Source of the DNA: Candidatus Rokubacteria bacterium RIFCSPLOWO2_02_FULL_72_37
GTDB taxonomy: Bacteria; Methylomirabilota; Methylomirabilia; Rokubacteriales; CSP1-6
NCBI GenBank assembly: GCA_001790315.1
Contig: MGCE01000030.1
Coordinates: 2,585-34,722 of the forward strand
Reading direction: 5' to 3'
DNA length: 32,138 nucleotides
Positions within the stretch are counted from its first letter, which is position 1. Each line of letters begins with the position of its first letter. Below are positions 18,832 to 27,361 of this stretch, piece after piece. Made by a program: the position numbers and the translations under genes. The notes under the pieces were generated by a model. That model had not been told where the DNA came from, did not search any database, and saw only the letters and a program-made list of their open reading frames with translations.

Positions 18832-19704
18832 TCAGGCGGCCGAGTTCACGACGTGGATGCCGCCCGCGACGGCCAGCGCGCCCGCCACCTGCAAGAGCGA
18901 GAGCGGCTCGCCGAGGAGCGCCCAGCCGATCAGCACGCCGAAGACCGGCGAGAGGAACACGAAGGCGTTGACGCGGACCGCGGAGTAGCTCCGGATCAGC
19001 CAGTTGAAGACGGCGAACGAGAACGCGGCGGCCACGGCACCGAGGTAGAGCACGCTCCCGACGGCGAGCGGACTGAGCCGCCAGGGCGCGTCGGGCTCGA
19101 GCATCAGCGTCAGGACACCCATGACGGGCATCGCCACCGCGGCGCTCCACAGGATGACCGAGGCCGAGTGGACCTCGCGCGGCATGGTCTTGACCAGGAT
19201 CGTGGCCGCCGACCAGCCGAGCGTCCCCAGCAACACGAACGCGTCGCCCACGAGCGACGCCTGGCCGGGGAGGCGGTCGGCGAACACCAGTACGATGCCC
19301 GTGAACGCGAGCACCGTCCCACCGAGCCGTCGCGTCGTGAGCCGCTCGGCCGGCACGAAGAGCGGCAGCAGCAGGAGCGTGAAGAAGGGCTGCGTGTTGA
19401 ACAGGATCGACGCGCGCCCCGCCGTCGTGCGGGCGGCGCCGAGGTAGAAGAGCGCCATCGTCCAGCAGAAGGCCGCGCCGCCGGCCAGGAGGAAGCGCCG
19501 CGCCCGGCGCCCGTAGACAACGGGGACGCCCGCCAGCCGCGAGTACAGGAACAGCAGCGCGCTCGCGACGACCACCCGCAGGAAGAGCGAGCCGAAGACC
19601 GGCAGGTCGCGGAACCCGAGCTTCACCATCGTGTACGATCCGCCCCAGATCGCCGTGAGGAGCACGACGAGCGCGATCGCCCGCGCGGGCAGCCGGTCGG
19701 GCAC
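18832..19704 (-). CDS. EamA/DMT-family transporter
   Basis: Inner membrane protein of the drug/metabolite transporter superfamily, 290 residues with two EamA repeats and about ten transmembrane helices. The N-terminus AIALVVLLTAIWGGSYTMVKLGF and the second-repeat GDAFVLLGTLGWSAATILVK are typical. The C-terminal FLSPVFGVLIGWALLGEPL is the classical end of repeat two. Start GTG 19704 lies 14 bases after the stop of the 88-residue gene; the longer frame to 19929 is only its shadow. The substrate cannot be predicted. Its place inside the pyrimidine operon suggests a link with nucleobase, nucleoside or intermediate export or uptake, by context only. Confidence 0.9.
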   Translation of the reverse strand: MPDRLPARAIALVVLLTAIWGGSYTMVKLGFRDLPVFGSLFLRVVVASALLFLYSRLAGVPVVYGRRARRFLLAGGAAFCWTMALFYLGAARTTAGRASILFNTQPFFTLLLLPLFVPAERLTTRRLGGTVLAFTGIVLVFADRLPGQASLVGDAFVLLGTLGWSAATILVKTMPREVHSASVILWSAAVAMPVMGVLTLMLEPDAPWRLSPLAVGSVLYLGAVAAAFSFAVFNWLIRSYSAVRVNAFVFLSPVFGVLIGWALLGEPLSLLQVAGALAVAGGIHVVNSAA

Positions 19705-19718
19705 CGATCGGGCTCGTC

Positions 19719-19985
19719 CTATTCCTCGACCAGTCCATACACGATCGAGGTCTCGGGGGCGGCTTCCTCGCGGCGGTAGAGGACGTCGTCGAGCCGCCCG
19801 CTGCCGATCCACGCGGCCTCGCCGCTGCCCCAGAGCGTCTCGCCGAGGACGCTCATACGCCGGTCGACGCGCTCGCGGACGGCGTGAGCCTCGAGCGAGG
19901 TGTCGCTCTGCGTGGTGAACGAGGTCCACTCGGGCTTCTGGCCCGAACCCTCCGTCTTCCGGTACGAGATCAGGTACTTGGGCAT
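19719..19985 (-). CDS. Hypothetical protein of 88 residues in the pyrimidine operon
   Basis: I do not recognise a family. It starts MPKYLISYRKTEGSG and ends ETSIVYGLVEE, is soluble, and is rich in charged residues without Cys. ATG 19985 is 9 bases after the carA stop (19994), with an AAGGGAGG Shine-Dalgarno-like stretch about 12 bases upstream. The reading frame is supported by its tight fit between carA and the transporter gene and by normal amino-acid composition, unlike the Arg/Ala/Gly-rich shadow frames nearby. Likely co-transcribed with carA. Confidence 0.7.
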   Translation of the reverse strand: MPKYLISYRKTEGSGQKPEWTSFTTQSDTSLEAHAVRERVDRRMSVLGETLWGSGEAAWIGSGRLDDVLYRREEAAPETSIVYGLVEE

Positions 19986-19993
19986 GACGTCGA

Positions 19994-21118
19994 TCAGCCT
20001 CCCTTCCGCGCCATCAGCTCGGTGAAGCGATGGAACAGGTGGTTCGCGTCGTGCGGCCCCGGCGAGGCCTCCGGGTGGTACTGCACGGAGAACGCGGGCC
20101 ACTCGCGGTGGCGCAGGCCCTCGCAGGTGCCGTCGTTCAGGTTGACGTGTGTCGGCTCCCAGCCGCGGGCGCCGACCGAGTCCGGATCGACGGCGAAGCC
20201 GTGGTTCTGCGCGGTGATCTCGACCTTGCCCGTCGCGAGATCCTTCACCGGGTGGTTGGCGCCGTGGTGGCCGAAGGGCAGCTTGTACGTGCGGCCGCCG
20301 CCGGCGAGGCCGAGGATCTGGTGGCCGAGGCAGATGCCGAAGATCGGGAGCCGTCCGAGCAGCTCGCGCACCGAGGCGATGAGGTACGGGACGCCCTCGG
20401 GGTCGCCCGGGCCGTTGGAGAGGAACAGGCCGTCGGGCCGCCGCTCGAGGATCTCGGCGGCGGAGGTGGCGGCCGGGACGACCGTGACCTCGCAGCCCGC
20501 CATCCGGAGCTGCCGCAGGATGTTGAGCTTGACGCCGCAGTCGTAGGCGACGACGCGGAGGTGGGGCGCGGGCGGCGGCACGTAGCCCCGTGCGAGCTCC
20601 CAGCTTCCCTCCTGCCAGGCGAACGGCGCCTCCGTCGTCACCTCCGCGACGAGATCGCGACCGACGAGGCCCGGCAGCGCGCGGGCACGCTCGAGCAGGC
20701 GCGCGGGATCGGCCTCGACGGAGGAGATGATGCCGTCCTGGGCGCCGTGATCCCGCAGATGACGCGTGAGCGCGCGCGTGTCGATGCCCTGGAGGCCCAC
20801 GATCCCGTGGGTCCTGAGGTAGTCGTGGAGGCTCGTCGAGGCCCGGAAGTTCGACGCGATCGGCGAGGCCTCCTTCACGATGAACCCGTTCACCCACGGG
20901 CGCCGCGACTCGACGTCCTCCAGGTTCACGCCGTAGTTGCCGATCAGCGGGTAGGTCATCATGACGATCTGGCCACGGTAGCTCGGGTCCGTCAGGATCT
21001 CCTGGTAGCCCGACATCGCCGTGTTGAAGATGACCTCGCCGGAGGCCTCGCCGAGCGCTCCGAGCGCCCCGCCACGAAACACGCGACCGTCGCGCAGGAC
21101 GAGGATGGCGGGCGTCAC
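19994..21118 (-). CDS. carA: Carbamoyl-phosphate synthase small chain (glutaminase)
   Basis: Hydrolyses glutamine and channels ammonia to CarB. 374 residues, as usual. The N-terminal domain has [35 protein letters not shown]. The C-terminal class I glutamine amidotransferase domain has nucleophile Cys263 in IFGICLGHQ, and the catalytic His-x-Glu in [10 protein letters not shown]. Start GTG 21118 overlaps the pyrC stop (GTGA). Separated from carB by the 88-residue gene and the transporter. Confidence 0.96.
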   Translation of the reverse strand: MTPAILVLRDGRVFRGGALGALGEASGEVIFNTAMSGYQEILTDPSYRGQIVMMTYPLIGNYGVNLEDVESRRPWVNGFIVKEASPIASNFRASTSLHDYLRTHGIVGLQGIDTRALTRHLRDHGAQDGIISSVEADPARLLERARALPGLVGRDLVAEVTTEAPFAWQEGSWELARGYVPPPAPHLRVVAYDCGVKLNILRQLRMAGCEVTVVPAATSAAEILERRPDGLFLSNGPGDPEGVPYLIASVRELLGRLPIFGICLGHQILGLAGGGRTYKLPFGHHGANHPVKDLATGKVEITAQNHGFAVDPDSVGARGWEPTHVNLNDGTCEGLRHREWPAFSVQYHPEASPGPHDANHLFHRFTELMARKGG

Positions 21119-22389
21119 GGCCGCACGACCCCGCCGGCGACGATGGTGAGCGCGGGCGCGCCGGTGAGCTGCCAGGAGGCGAACGGCGTGTTGCGACTCT
21201 TCGACCTGAAGCGCGCCGGCTCGATGGTGACTCGCCGATCCAGGTCGAGCACCGTCACGTCCGCCGGCGCGCCCGGAGCGAGGCTCCCGCCCGGCAGGCC
21301 GAACAGGCGCGCCGGATCGCGCGAGAGCCGCGCGACGAGCGTCGCCAGGGACAGGAGGCCGGGGCCGACGACCCGGTCGAGCAGCACGGACACGGCGGTC
21401 TCGAGGCCGACGACGCCGAACGCGGCCCGGTCGAACTCGCCTTCTTTCTCGGCGAGCGCGTGCGGCGCGTGGTCGGTCGCGATGCAATCGATGGTGCCGT
21501 CGGCGAGCGCCTCGAGGAGCGCCTCCGTGTCGCGCTTGGTCCGGAGCGGTGGCGCCATCTTCGTGTTCGGATCGTACGTCCGGACAGCCTCTTCGGTGAG
21601 GACCAGATGGTGTGGCGTCACCTCGGCGGTCACCCGCACGCCTCGCGATTTCCCTTCGCGGACGAGCCGGACCGCGCCCGCCGTCGAGAGGTGGGCGATG
21701 TGCACGTGCGCCCCTGTCAGCTCCGCGAGGAGGATGTCGCGCGCGACCATCACGTCCTCGGCCGCCGCCGGCGCGCCCGGCAGGCCGACCTCCGTGGAGA
21801 CGACGCCCTCGTTCATCGCCCACCCGTGACAGAGCGTCGTGTCCTCCGCGTGGCTGACGACCGGCACGCCGAAGGGCAGCGTGTACTCGAGCGCGCGCCG
21901 GTAGAGGCCGGCGTTCATCACGCACCGGCCGTCGTCGGAGAAGGCCACGCAGCCGGCCTCGGCGAGCTCCGCCAGCTCGGCGAGCTCCTCGCCCTTGAGG
22001 CCGCGGGTCACCGCGCCGATCGGGTAGACGCGCACGACGCCCTCGACCTTCGCCTTGGCCAGGATGTAATCCGTGACGGCGCCGTTGTCGTTGACGGGAT
22101 GCGTGTTCGCCATGCACGCCACGGCCGTGAAGCCGCCGGCCGCCGCGGCGCGCGTTCCCGTCGCGACCGTCTCCTTGTACTCGTAGCCCGGCTCGCGCAG
22201 GTGGACGTGCACGTCGATGAAGCCCGGGCAGACCACCTTCCCCGTCACGTCGAGGACCTCGGTGCCAGCCGGCGCCTCGAGCCTTCTTCCGACGCGCTCC
22301 ACCCGCCCCTCGACGAGCAGGACGTCCTGCACGGCGTCGAGGCCGTTGGCGGGATCGACGACGCGGCCGTTCTGGAGCAGCAGACTCAT
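21115..22389 (-). CDS. pyrC: Dihydroorotase (type I)
   Basis: Cyclises carbamoyl aspartate to dihydroorotate. 424 residues of the amidohydrolase fold. Metal ligands are visible in [10 protein letters not shown] (two His), VVSHAED, HIAHLS and the Asp of ATDHAPH. Composite site segments [10 protein letters not shown] and [14 protein letters not shown] are also present. Length and position next to pyrB fit the type I enzymes that associate with aspartate transcarbamoylase. ATG 22389 overlaps the pyrB stop by 4 bases. Confidence 0.96.
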   Translation of the reverse strand: MSLLLQNGRVVDPANGLDAVQDVLLVEGRVERVGRRLEAPAGTEVLDVTGKVVCPGFIDVHVHLREPGYEYKETVATGTRAAAAGGFTAVACMANTHPVNDNGAVTDYILAKAKVEGVVRVYPIGAVTRGLKGEELAELAELAEAGCVAFSDDGRCVMNAGLYRRALEYTLPFGVPVVSHAEDTTLCHGWAMNEGVVSTEVGLPGAPAAAEDVMVARDILLAELTGAHVHIAHLSTAGAVRLVREGKSRGVRVTAEVTPHHLVLTEEAVRTYDPNTKMAPPLRTKRDTEALLEALADGTIDCIATDHAPHALAEKEGEFDRAAFGVVGLETAVSVLLDRVVGPGLLSLATLVARLSRDPARLFGLPGGSLAPGAPADVTVLDLDRRVTIEPARFRSKSRNTPFASWQLTGAPALTIVAGGVVRP

Positions 22390-23324
22390 GCGCCGTTCCC
22401 TCCCTTGCTGCCCGCGAGCAAGAGCAGGACACCCATCCGCACGGCGACGCCCTTCGCGACCTGGTCGAGGATCACCGAGTACGGCCCGTCGGCGACTTCC
22501 GGTGAGAGCTCGACGCCGCGATTGACCGGCCCGGGGTGCATGATCAGCACGTCCGGCCGTGCGTGCCGCGCGAGCCGGTCGAGCGAGAGCCCCCAGTAGC
22601 GCGAATACTCGCGCAGCGACGGGATCAGGCCCGCGGCCATGCGCTCGTGCTGCAGGCGCAGCATCATGATCACGTCCACGTCGCGGATCGCGTCGTCGAG
22701 GCGGTGGCTCACCTTGACGCCCAGCTCCTGGACGAACGGCGGGATCAGCGTCGGCGGCCCCGCCACGGTCACCGTCATGCCGAGCTTGCGCATGCCGTGG
22801 ATGTTCGACCGCGCGACACGGCTGTGGGCGATGTCGCCGACGATCGCGACGTGGAGGCCCTCGACGTGGCCCTTCTTCTCGCGGATCGTCAGGAGATCGA
22901 GGAGCGCCTGCGTCGGATGCTCGTGGGTGCCGTCGCCCGCGTTCACGATCGAGCAGGGGAGCTCGCGGGCCAGGAGCGCCGCGGCGCCGGAGGAGGAATG
23001 GCGGACGACGACCACGTCCGGACTCATCGCGGCGATGTTCTTGGCGGTATCGACGAAGCTCTCGCCCTTCGCCGTGCTCGAGCCGCTCGCGGCGAAGTTG
23101 ACGACGTCGGCGGACAGCCACTTGCCGGCGATCTCGAACGACGTGCGCGTCCGCGTCGACGCCTCGTAGAAGAGATTCACGACCGTCTTGCCCCGGAGCG
23201 CCGGCACCTTCTTGATCTCGCGCGTCGCGATCTCCTGCAGCGACGCCGCGGTGTCCACCAGCAGGAGGATCTCGCTCGCGTCGAGATCGCGCATGGCCAA
23301 GAGGTCTTTCCGGGTCCAGCCCAT
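22386..23324 (-). CDS. pyrB: Aspartate carbamoyltransferase catalytic chain
   Basis: Condenses carbamoyl phosphate with aspartate, the committed pyrimidine step. 312 residues. The carbamoyl phosphate site is STRTRTSFE, with [32 protein letters not shown], a HSRVARSN segment and [10 protein letters not shown] for aspartate binding. No pyrI regulatory chain is nearby, consistent with the non-E. coli type that partners with dihydroorotase. Start choice: AGGAGG (23337-23332) is 7 bases from ATG 23324 but only one base from the TTG at 23330, so the ATG is preferred. Confidence 0.96.
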   Translation of the reverse strand: MGWTRKDLLAMRDLDASEILLLVDTAASLQEIATREIKKVPALRGKTVVNLFYEASTRTRTSFEIAGKWLSADVVNFAASGSSTAKGESFVDTAKNIAAMSPDVVVVRHSSSGAAALLARELPCSIVNAGDGTHEHPTQALLDLLTIREKKGHVEGLHVAIVGDIAHSRVARSNIHGMRKLGMTVTVAGPPTLIPPFVQELGVKVSHRLDDAIRDVDVIMMLRLQHERMAAGLIPSLREYSRYWGLSLDRLARHARPDVLIMHPGPVNRGVELSPEVADGPYSVILDQVAKGVAVRMGVLLLLAGSKGGNGA

Positions 23325-23326
23325 GC

Positions 23327-23950
<624 letters not shown>

Positions 23951-23952
23951 TC

Positions 23953-23982
23953 ACTCTACCTGCGCGTTCCCGCCGCTGTCAA
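23953..23982 (-). promoter_or_regulatory. Sigma70-like promoter of the pyrimidine operon
   Basis: TTGACA (23982-23977), an 18-base spacer and TAGAGT (23958-23953) on the minus strand. Expected start is near 23946, giving a leader of about 56 bases that contains the PyrR hairpin. The -35 box overlaps the stop codon of the exonuclease III gene. Confidence 0.7.
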
Positions 23983-24752
23983 CCGCCGGCGAGCGTCGCG
24001 ACGACGGGCACGTGGTCGGATGGCTTCTCACCCTTGCGCTCCTCACGGTCGATCTCGACCGCGGTGCAGGCGCTCGCCACGGACGCCGACACGAGGATGT
24101 GATCGATCCGGAGCCCCCAGCCCCGGTGGAACGCCCCGGCCCGGTAGTCCCACCACGTGAACAGCTCGCCCGCCTCGCGGTGCAGGCGGAGCGCGTCGCT
24201 GAGCCCCCAGGCGAGGAGGTCCCGGAACGCCGCACGCTCCGGCTCGCTGCACATGATCTTCCCCCGCCACTGCTCGGGGTCCCACACGTCCCGGTCCTCG
24301 GGCGCGACGTTGAGGTCGCCGCAGACGACGACGTCGCGCCCGGCGTCGGCGCCGGCGTCGAGAAAGGCGCGGAGGCGCCGGTACCAGTCGAGCTTGTAGA
24401 CGTACTTCTCCGAGCCCACCTCCTGGCCATTCGGGCCGTAGACGTTGACGACGCGGAGGCCGGCGACGTCGGCCACCAGGAACCGGCGCTGGGCGTCGTC
24501 GGCGTCGCCCGGGAGCGCGCGCGCGACCTCGGTCGGCTCCGCGCGCGAGAGTATCGCGACGCCGTTGTAGGTGCGCTGCCCGGCGACGAGCGACCGGTAC
24601 CCACACGCCTCGAGCTCGGCGCGCGGGAACTCCTCATCGGTCACCTTGACCTCCTGCAGGCACACGATGTCGGGCCGGCGGCGCTCGAGCCAGGCCAGGA
24701 GGCGTGGCAGGCGGATTCGGATCGAGTTGACGTTCCAGGTCGCGAGCTTCAC
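23979..24752 (-). CDS. xth: Exodeoxyribonuclease III / AP endonuclease
   Basis: Mg-dependent nuclease that cleaves at abasic sites and removes 3' blocks; acts after a glycosylase such as the one at 1-1157. 257 residues of the exonuclease-endonuclease-phosphatase fold. ATWNVNSIR (Asn7), CLQEVK (Glu34), NVYGPNG, the Asp146/Asn148 pair in GDLNVAPED, RIDHILVS, and the terminal SDHVPV with catalytic Asp-His are all present. Start GTG 24752 overlaps the carbamate kinase stop (GTGA). Confidence 0.95.
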   Translation of the reverse strand: MKLATWNVNSIRIRLPRLLAWLERRRPDIVCLQEVKVTDEEFPRAELEACGYRSLVAGQRTYNGVAILSRAEPTEVARALPGDADDAQRRFLVADVAGLRVVNVYGPNGQEVGSEKYVYKLDWYRRLRAFLDAGADAGRDVVVCGDLNVAPEDRDVWDPEQWRGKIMCSEPERAAFRDLLAWGLSDALRLHREAGELFTWWDYRAGAFHRGWGLRIDHILVSASVASACTAVEIDREERKGEKPSDHVPVVATLAGG

Positions 24753-25687
24753 GGCGCGTCCCGTACGATCGCGGTGCCCGCGCGCCCGGCGACGGCCTCG
24801 GCGACGCGGTCGAGCGAGGTGATGACCGCGCGGCCACCGGCCTCGACGAACTCGGCCGCCGCCTCGACCTTCGGCCCCATGCTGCCCGGCGGGAACTCGC
24901 CCGCGGCGAGCAGCTGTTGCGCCTCGCGGATCGTGAGCCGGCTGAGGAAGCGCTGCCGCGGCGTGCCCCAGCCGACGGCCACGCGCTCGACGCCGGTGAG
25001 GAACAGCACGGCGTCGGCGCCGAGTGCCTGCGCGAGCACGACGCTCGCGAAGTCCTTCTCGATCACGGCCTCGACGCCACGGAGCCCGCCGGGCGTCTCG
25101 ACCACGGGAATGCCGCCGCCGCCCACGGCGACGGGGATCGCGCCGGCGTCCACGAGCGCCCGGACCAGCGGCGCCTCGACGACCCGGACGGGACGCGGCG
25201 AGGGGACGACGCGCCGCCAGCCGCGCCCCGCGTCCTCGACGACCTGCCAGCCGCTCTCCTTCGCGAGCCGCGCGGCCTGCGCCTCTCGATAGAACGTCCC
25301 GATCGGCTTGGTCGGTCGCGCGAAGGCCGGGTCGGCGGGGTCCACGACCACCTGGCAGACGAGAGCCGCGACGCGGTCGGGAAGCCCGCGCCGGCGCAGC
25401 AGGTTGCCGAGCACCTGCTGGATCGCGAAGCCCATGCTGCCCTGCGTCTCGGCGACGCAGAGATCCAGCGTGAGGGCGGGGATCACGAGCTTGGCGATCT
25501 CCATGCGGAGCAACTCCTCGCCGACCTGCGGGCCGTTGCCGTGCGTCAGCACGAGGCGGTGGCCCGCCGCGACCAGGTCGAGGAGCGGCGGGAGCGAGCG
25601 GGTGAGCGCGTCGAACCATTCGGTGGCCGACCCGCCGTCGTCGGTCCGGAGGGCGTTCCCGCCGATGGCGACGACGAGCCGGGTCAT
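24749..25687 (-). CDS. arcC: Carbamate kinase
   Basis: Reversibly transfers phosphate between carbamoyl phosphate and ADP, yielding ATP, CO2 and ammonia in fermentative catabolism. 312 residues, standard. VVAIGGNAL at the N-terminus, LVLTHGNGPQVGEEL, ETQGSMGFAIQQ, PTKPIGTFY, PVAVGGGGIPVV, EAVIEKDFASVVLA, and the C-terminal FPPGSMGPKVEAA are all family motifs. Next to a DUF1116 gene and not far from fdrA it resembles E. coli ybcF (allK) more in role than arginine-deiminase arcC. ATG 25687 has a poor ribosome-binding site; the upstream 127 bases are a tandem repeat. Confidence 0.95.
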   Translation of the reverse strand: MTRLVVAIGGNALRTDDGGSATEWFDALTRSLPPLLDLVAAGHRLVLTHGNGPQVGEELLRMEIAKLVIPALTLDLCVAETQGSMGFAIQQVLGNLLRRRGLPDRVAALVCQVVVDPADPAFARPTKPIGTFYREAQAARLAKESGWQVVEDAGRGWRRVVPSPRPVRVVEAPLVRALVDAGAIPVAVGGGGIPVVETPGGLRGVEAVIEKDFASVVLAQALGADAVLFLTGVERVAVGWGTPRQRFLSRLTIREAQQLLAAGEFPPGSMGPKVEAAAEFVEAGGRAVITSLDRVAEAVAGRAGTAIVRDAP

Positions 25688-25688
25688 G

Positions 25689-25820
25689 GGAGCGGGGTCC
25701 GCGCGGCCGGCTCGCGCCGTGGGTGGCCTGCTGCAGGCACGCGTGGCTTTGATTGGAGCGGGGTCCGCGCGGCCGGCTCGCGCCGTGGGTGGCCTGCTGC
25801 AGGCACGCGTGGTTTCATCC
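25689..25820. repeat. Tandem duplication, 66-bp period
   Basis: Two head-to-tail copies: 25689-25754 and 25755-25820. The first 58 bases of each copy are identical (25689-25746 and 25755-25812); the last 8 differ. The unit contains GCGCGGCCGG and CCTGCTGCAGG, both partly palindromic. The array fills the gap between the DUF1116 stop (25815-25817) and the carbamate kinase ATG (25687). Read on the minus strand in one frame it would encode a repeated KPRVPAAGHPRREPAARTPL peptide, but no start codon or normal gene supports translation. Confidence 0.9.
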
Positions 25821-27218
25821 GGCGAGCGCCGCGAGCGCCAGCTCGAAGCAGGCGAGCGGCGCGCGGGCGACGCCGGCGCCGATCTGGCCGGTCCCGGCCT
25901 GCCGCCCGGCGATGCCCGTGTTGATGAGCGGCGTGATTCCGGTCTCGACGACGCGCCGCACGTCGATGCCCGCGGGCACCCCACGCTCGTCCTGCGCGGG
26001 GATCGAGAAGTACGGGTGCTCGCCGTGACAGATGTCGCGGATCTCCTCGGTCGCGGCCAGCGCGTCCGCCATCCCGCCGGCGCCGACGAAGCGGGCGACC
26101 GCGGGGGACGCCGCCATCGCGCCGCCGCCGAGGCCGACCGTCTCGACGATCGCGCTGTCGCCCATGTCCGGGTTTGCGTCGCCGGCGCCGTAGCCCGGGA
26201 AGTAGAGCCCGGTGGGCATTTCGACGGGCGCCGTGAACCACCGGTCGCCCGTCGCGGAGACCCGGATGCCGAAGTCCGTGCCGTTGCGCGCCATCGCGGT
26301 GACGAGCGTCGCCTCCGGGATGCCGGCCGCCGGGTCGGCGAGCGCCTTGCCTGCCGCCATCGCGACGTTCAGGAAGAACTGATCGTTGCCGGCCATGAAC
26401 TCGGCGAGCCGCGCGACCGCGTTGTGGCGCTGGCCCGCGCGCGCCACGTGCGGCATCAGCGCGCGCACTAGGAGCGAGGAGGCGGCGACGTTCCGCTGGT
26501 GCAGCTCGTCGCCCATCCGCAGTGCCTGGGCGATGAGCGGGCGCAGCTCGATCCCGCGCGCCGCCCTGAGCGCGGCGCCGAGTAGCGGCCCGGCCTCGCT
26601 GGCGAGCCAGCGCAGGCGCGCGAGCACGGAGTCGTCGGTCGCGCCGAAGCGGAGCACCTTGCCGAGGCCTTCGTTGATCGTCGCGTGGGCGCGGGTGCCG
26701 TGCGCGCGGTTCTCGACCACGAGGACCGGCATCGACGCGGTGACGATCCCCGTCATCGGGCCGACCGCTCGCCAGTCGTGGCAGGGCGCCAGGCGCGCCG
26801 CGCCGCGCCGCACGAGGTCCTCCGCGGCGTCGTCGTTGGCCGCCCAGCCCTCGTAGCGGATCGCGCAGCGGACGGCCGCGCGCATCGGCTCGCACATCCG
26901 CTCCCAGGCGAGCGGCGGCCCCGCGTGGAGCACCGTGCGCTCGGGCAGCTCGAGCGCCTCGCGGGCGGGGCGGCAGTCGACCAGCGCGGGCTCGCCGCCG
27001 GTGAGCCGATCGAACGCGACGGCGTTCGCGCGCTCGACGGCCTCGCGCCGAGCGTCCAGGCGCGCGAGCAGGGCGAGGGCGTGGGCGCTGGCAGCCGGCG
27101 GCCGCCAGGCGACGTGGACGACCGGCACGCGCAGGGCGGCGAGCGTCTCGGCGAACAGCTCGAGGCCCACGTTGACGACGCGCGGCGGCGCGGCCAGCAA
27201 CGGGTGCTCCGGCGTCAT
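25815..27218 (-). CDS. DUF1116 protein, AllG/YlbE-like oxamate transcarbamylase subunit
   Basis: 467 residues of the DUF1116 family (E. coli YlbE, renamed AllG), reported as one of three subunits of oxamate transcarbamylase with AllF (FdrA) and AllH. Recognisable stretches are PPRVVNVGLELFAETL, GPMTGIVTASMPVLVVEN, NEGLGKVLRFGA, GDELHQRN, AGNDQFFLNVAMAAGKA, MARNGTDFGIRVS and the C-terminal TGIAGRQAGTGQIGAGVARAP. ATG 27218 has GGGAGGG a few bases upstream. It precedes carbamate kinase, the partner that would consume the carbamoyl phosphate produced. Family call firm, reaction inferred from family and context. Confidence 0.85.
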   Translation of the reverse strand: MTPEHPLLAAPPRVVNVGLELFAETLAALRVPVVHVAWRPPAASAHALALLARLDARREAVERANAVAFDRLTGGEPALVDCRPAREALELPERTVLHAGPPLAWERMCEPMRAAVRCAIRYEGWAANDDAAEDLVRRGAARLAPCHDWRAVGPMTGIVTASMPVLVVENRAHGTRAHATINEGLGKVLRFGATDDSVLARLRWLASEAGPLLGAALRAARGIELRPLIAQALRMGDELHQRNVAASSLLVRALMPHVARAGQRHNAVARLAEFMAGNDQFFLNVAMAAGKALADPAAGIPEATLVTAMARNGTDFGIRVSATGDRWFTAPVEMPTGLYFPGYGAGDANPDMGDSAIVETVGLGGGAMAASPAVARFVGAGGMADALAATEEIRDICHGEHPYFSIPAQDERGVPAGIDVRRVVETGITPLINTGIAGRQAGTGQIGAGVARAPLACFELALAALAG

Positions 27219-27236
27219 GTGCCCTCCCGTGAGAAG

Positions 27237-27266
27237 TTGACATTACCACGCCCGCCCCGGCACCAT
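27237..27266 (+). promoter_or_regulatory. Weak candidate promoter of the membrane hybrid kinase
   Basis: A perfect TTGACA (27237-27242) is followed after 18 bases by CACCAT (27261-27266), only a half match to TATAAT. The spacer length equals that of the three better promoters in this window. It would give a leader of about 90 bases. The intergenic region 27219-27361 otherwise holds only a small hairpin, CACCG/CGGTG at 27341-27356, just before the GTG start. Confidence 0.3.
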
Positions 27267-27361
27267 GAGATGGAGGTCTGACCGAGGCGCGTGAACGAGC
27301 GAATCGTCGATCCCACCAGGCTCGGCGTGCAGAAAGAGAGCACCGATAGTGCGGTGAGCCG

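Noticed and set aside
25684-25812. A coding extension through the tandem repeat giving a repeated KPRVPAAGHPRREPAARTPL peptide.
   Set aside because: It belongs to a frame that is a shadow of the DUF1116 gene; no start codon or ribosome-binding site supports translation.
25689-25820. A CRISPR-like array.
   Set aside because: Only two copies separated by 8 bases, with a 58-base identical unit and no cas genes. It is a plain tandem duplication.
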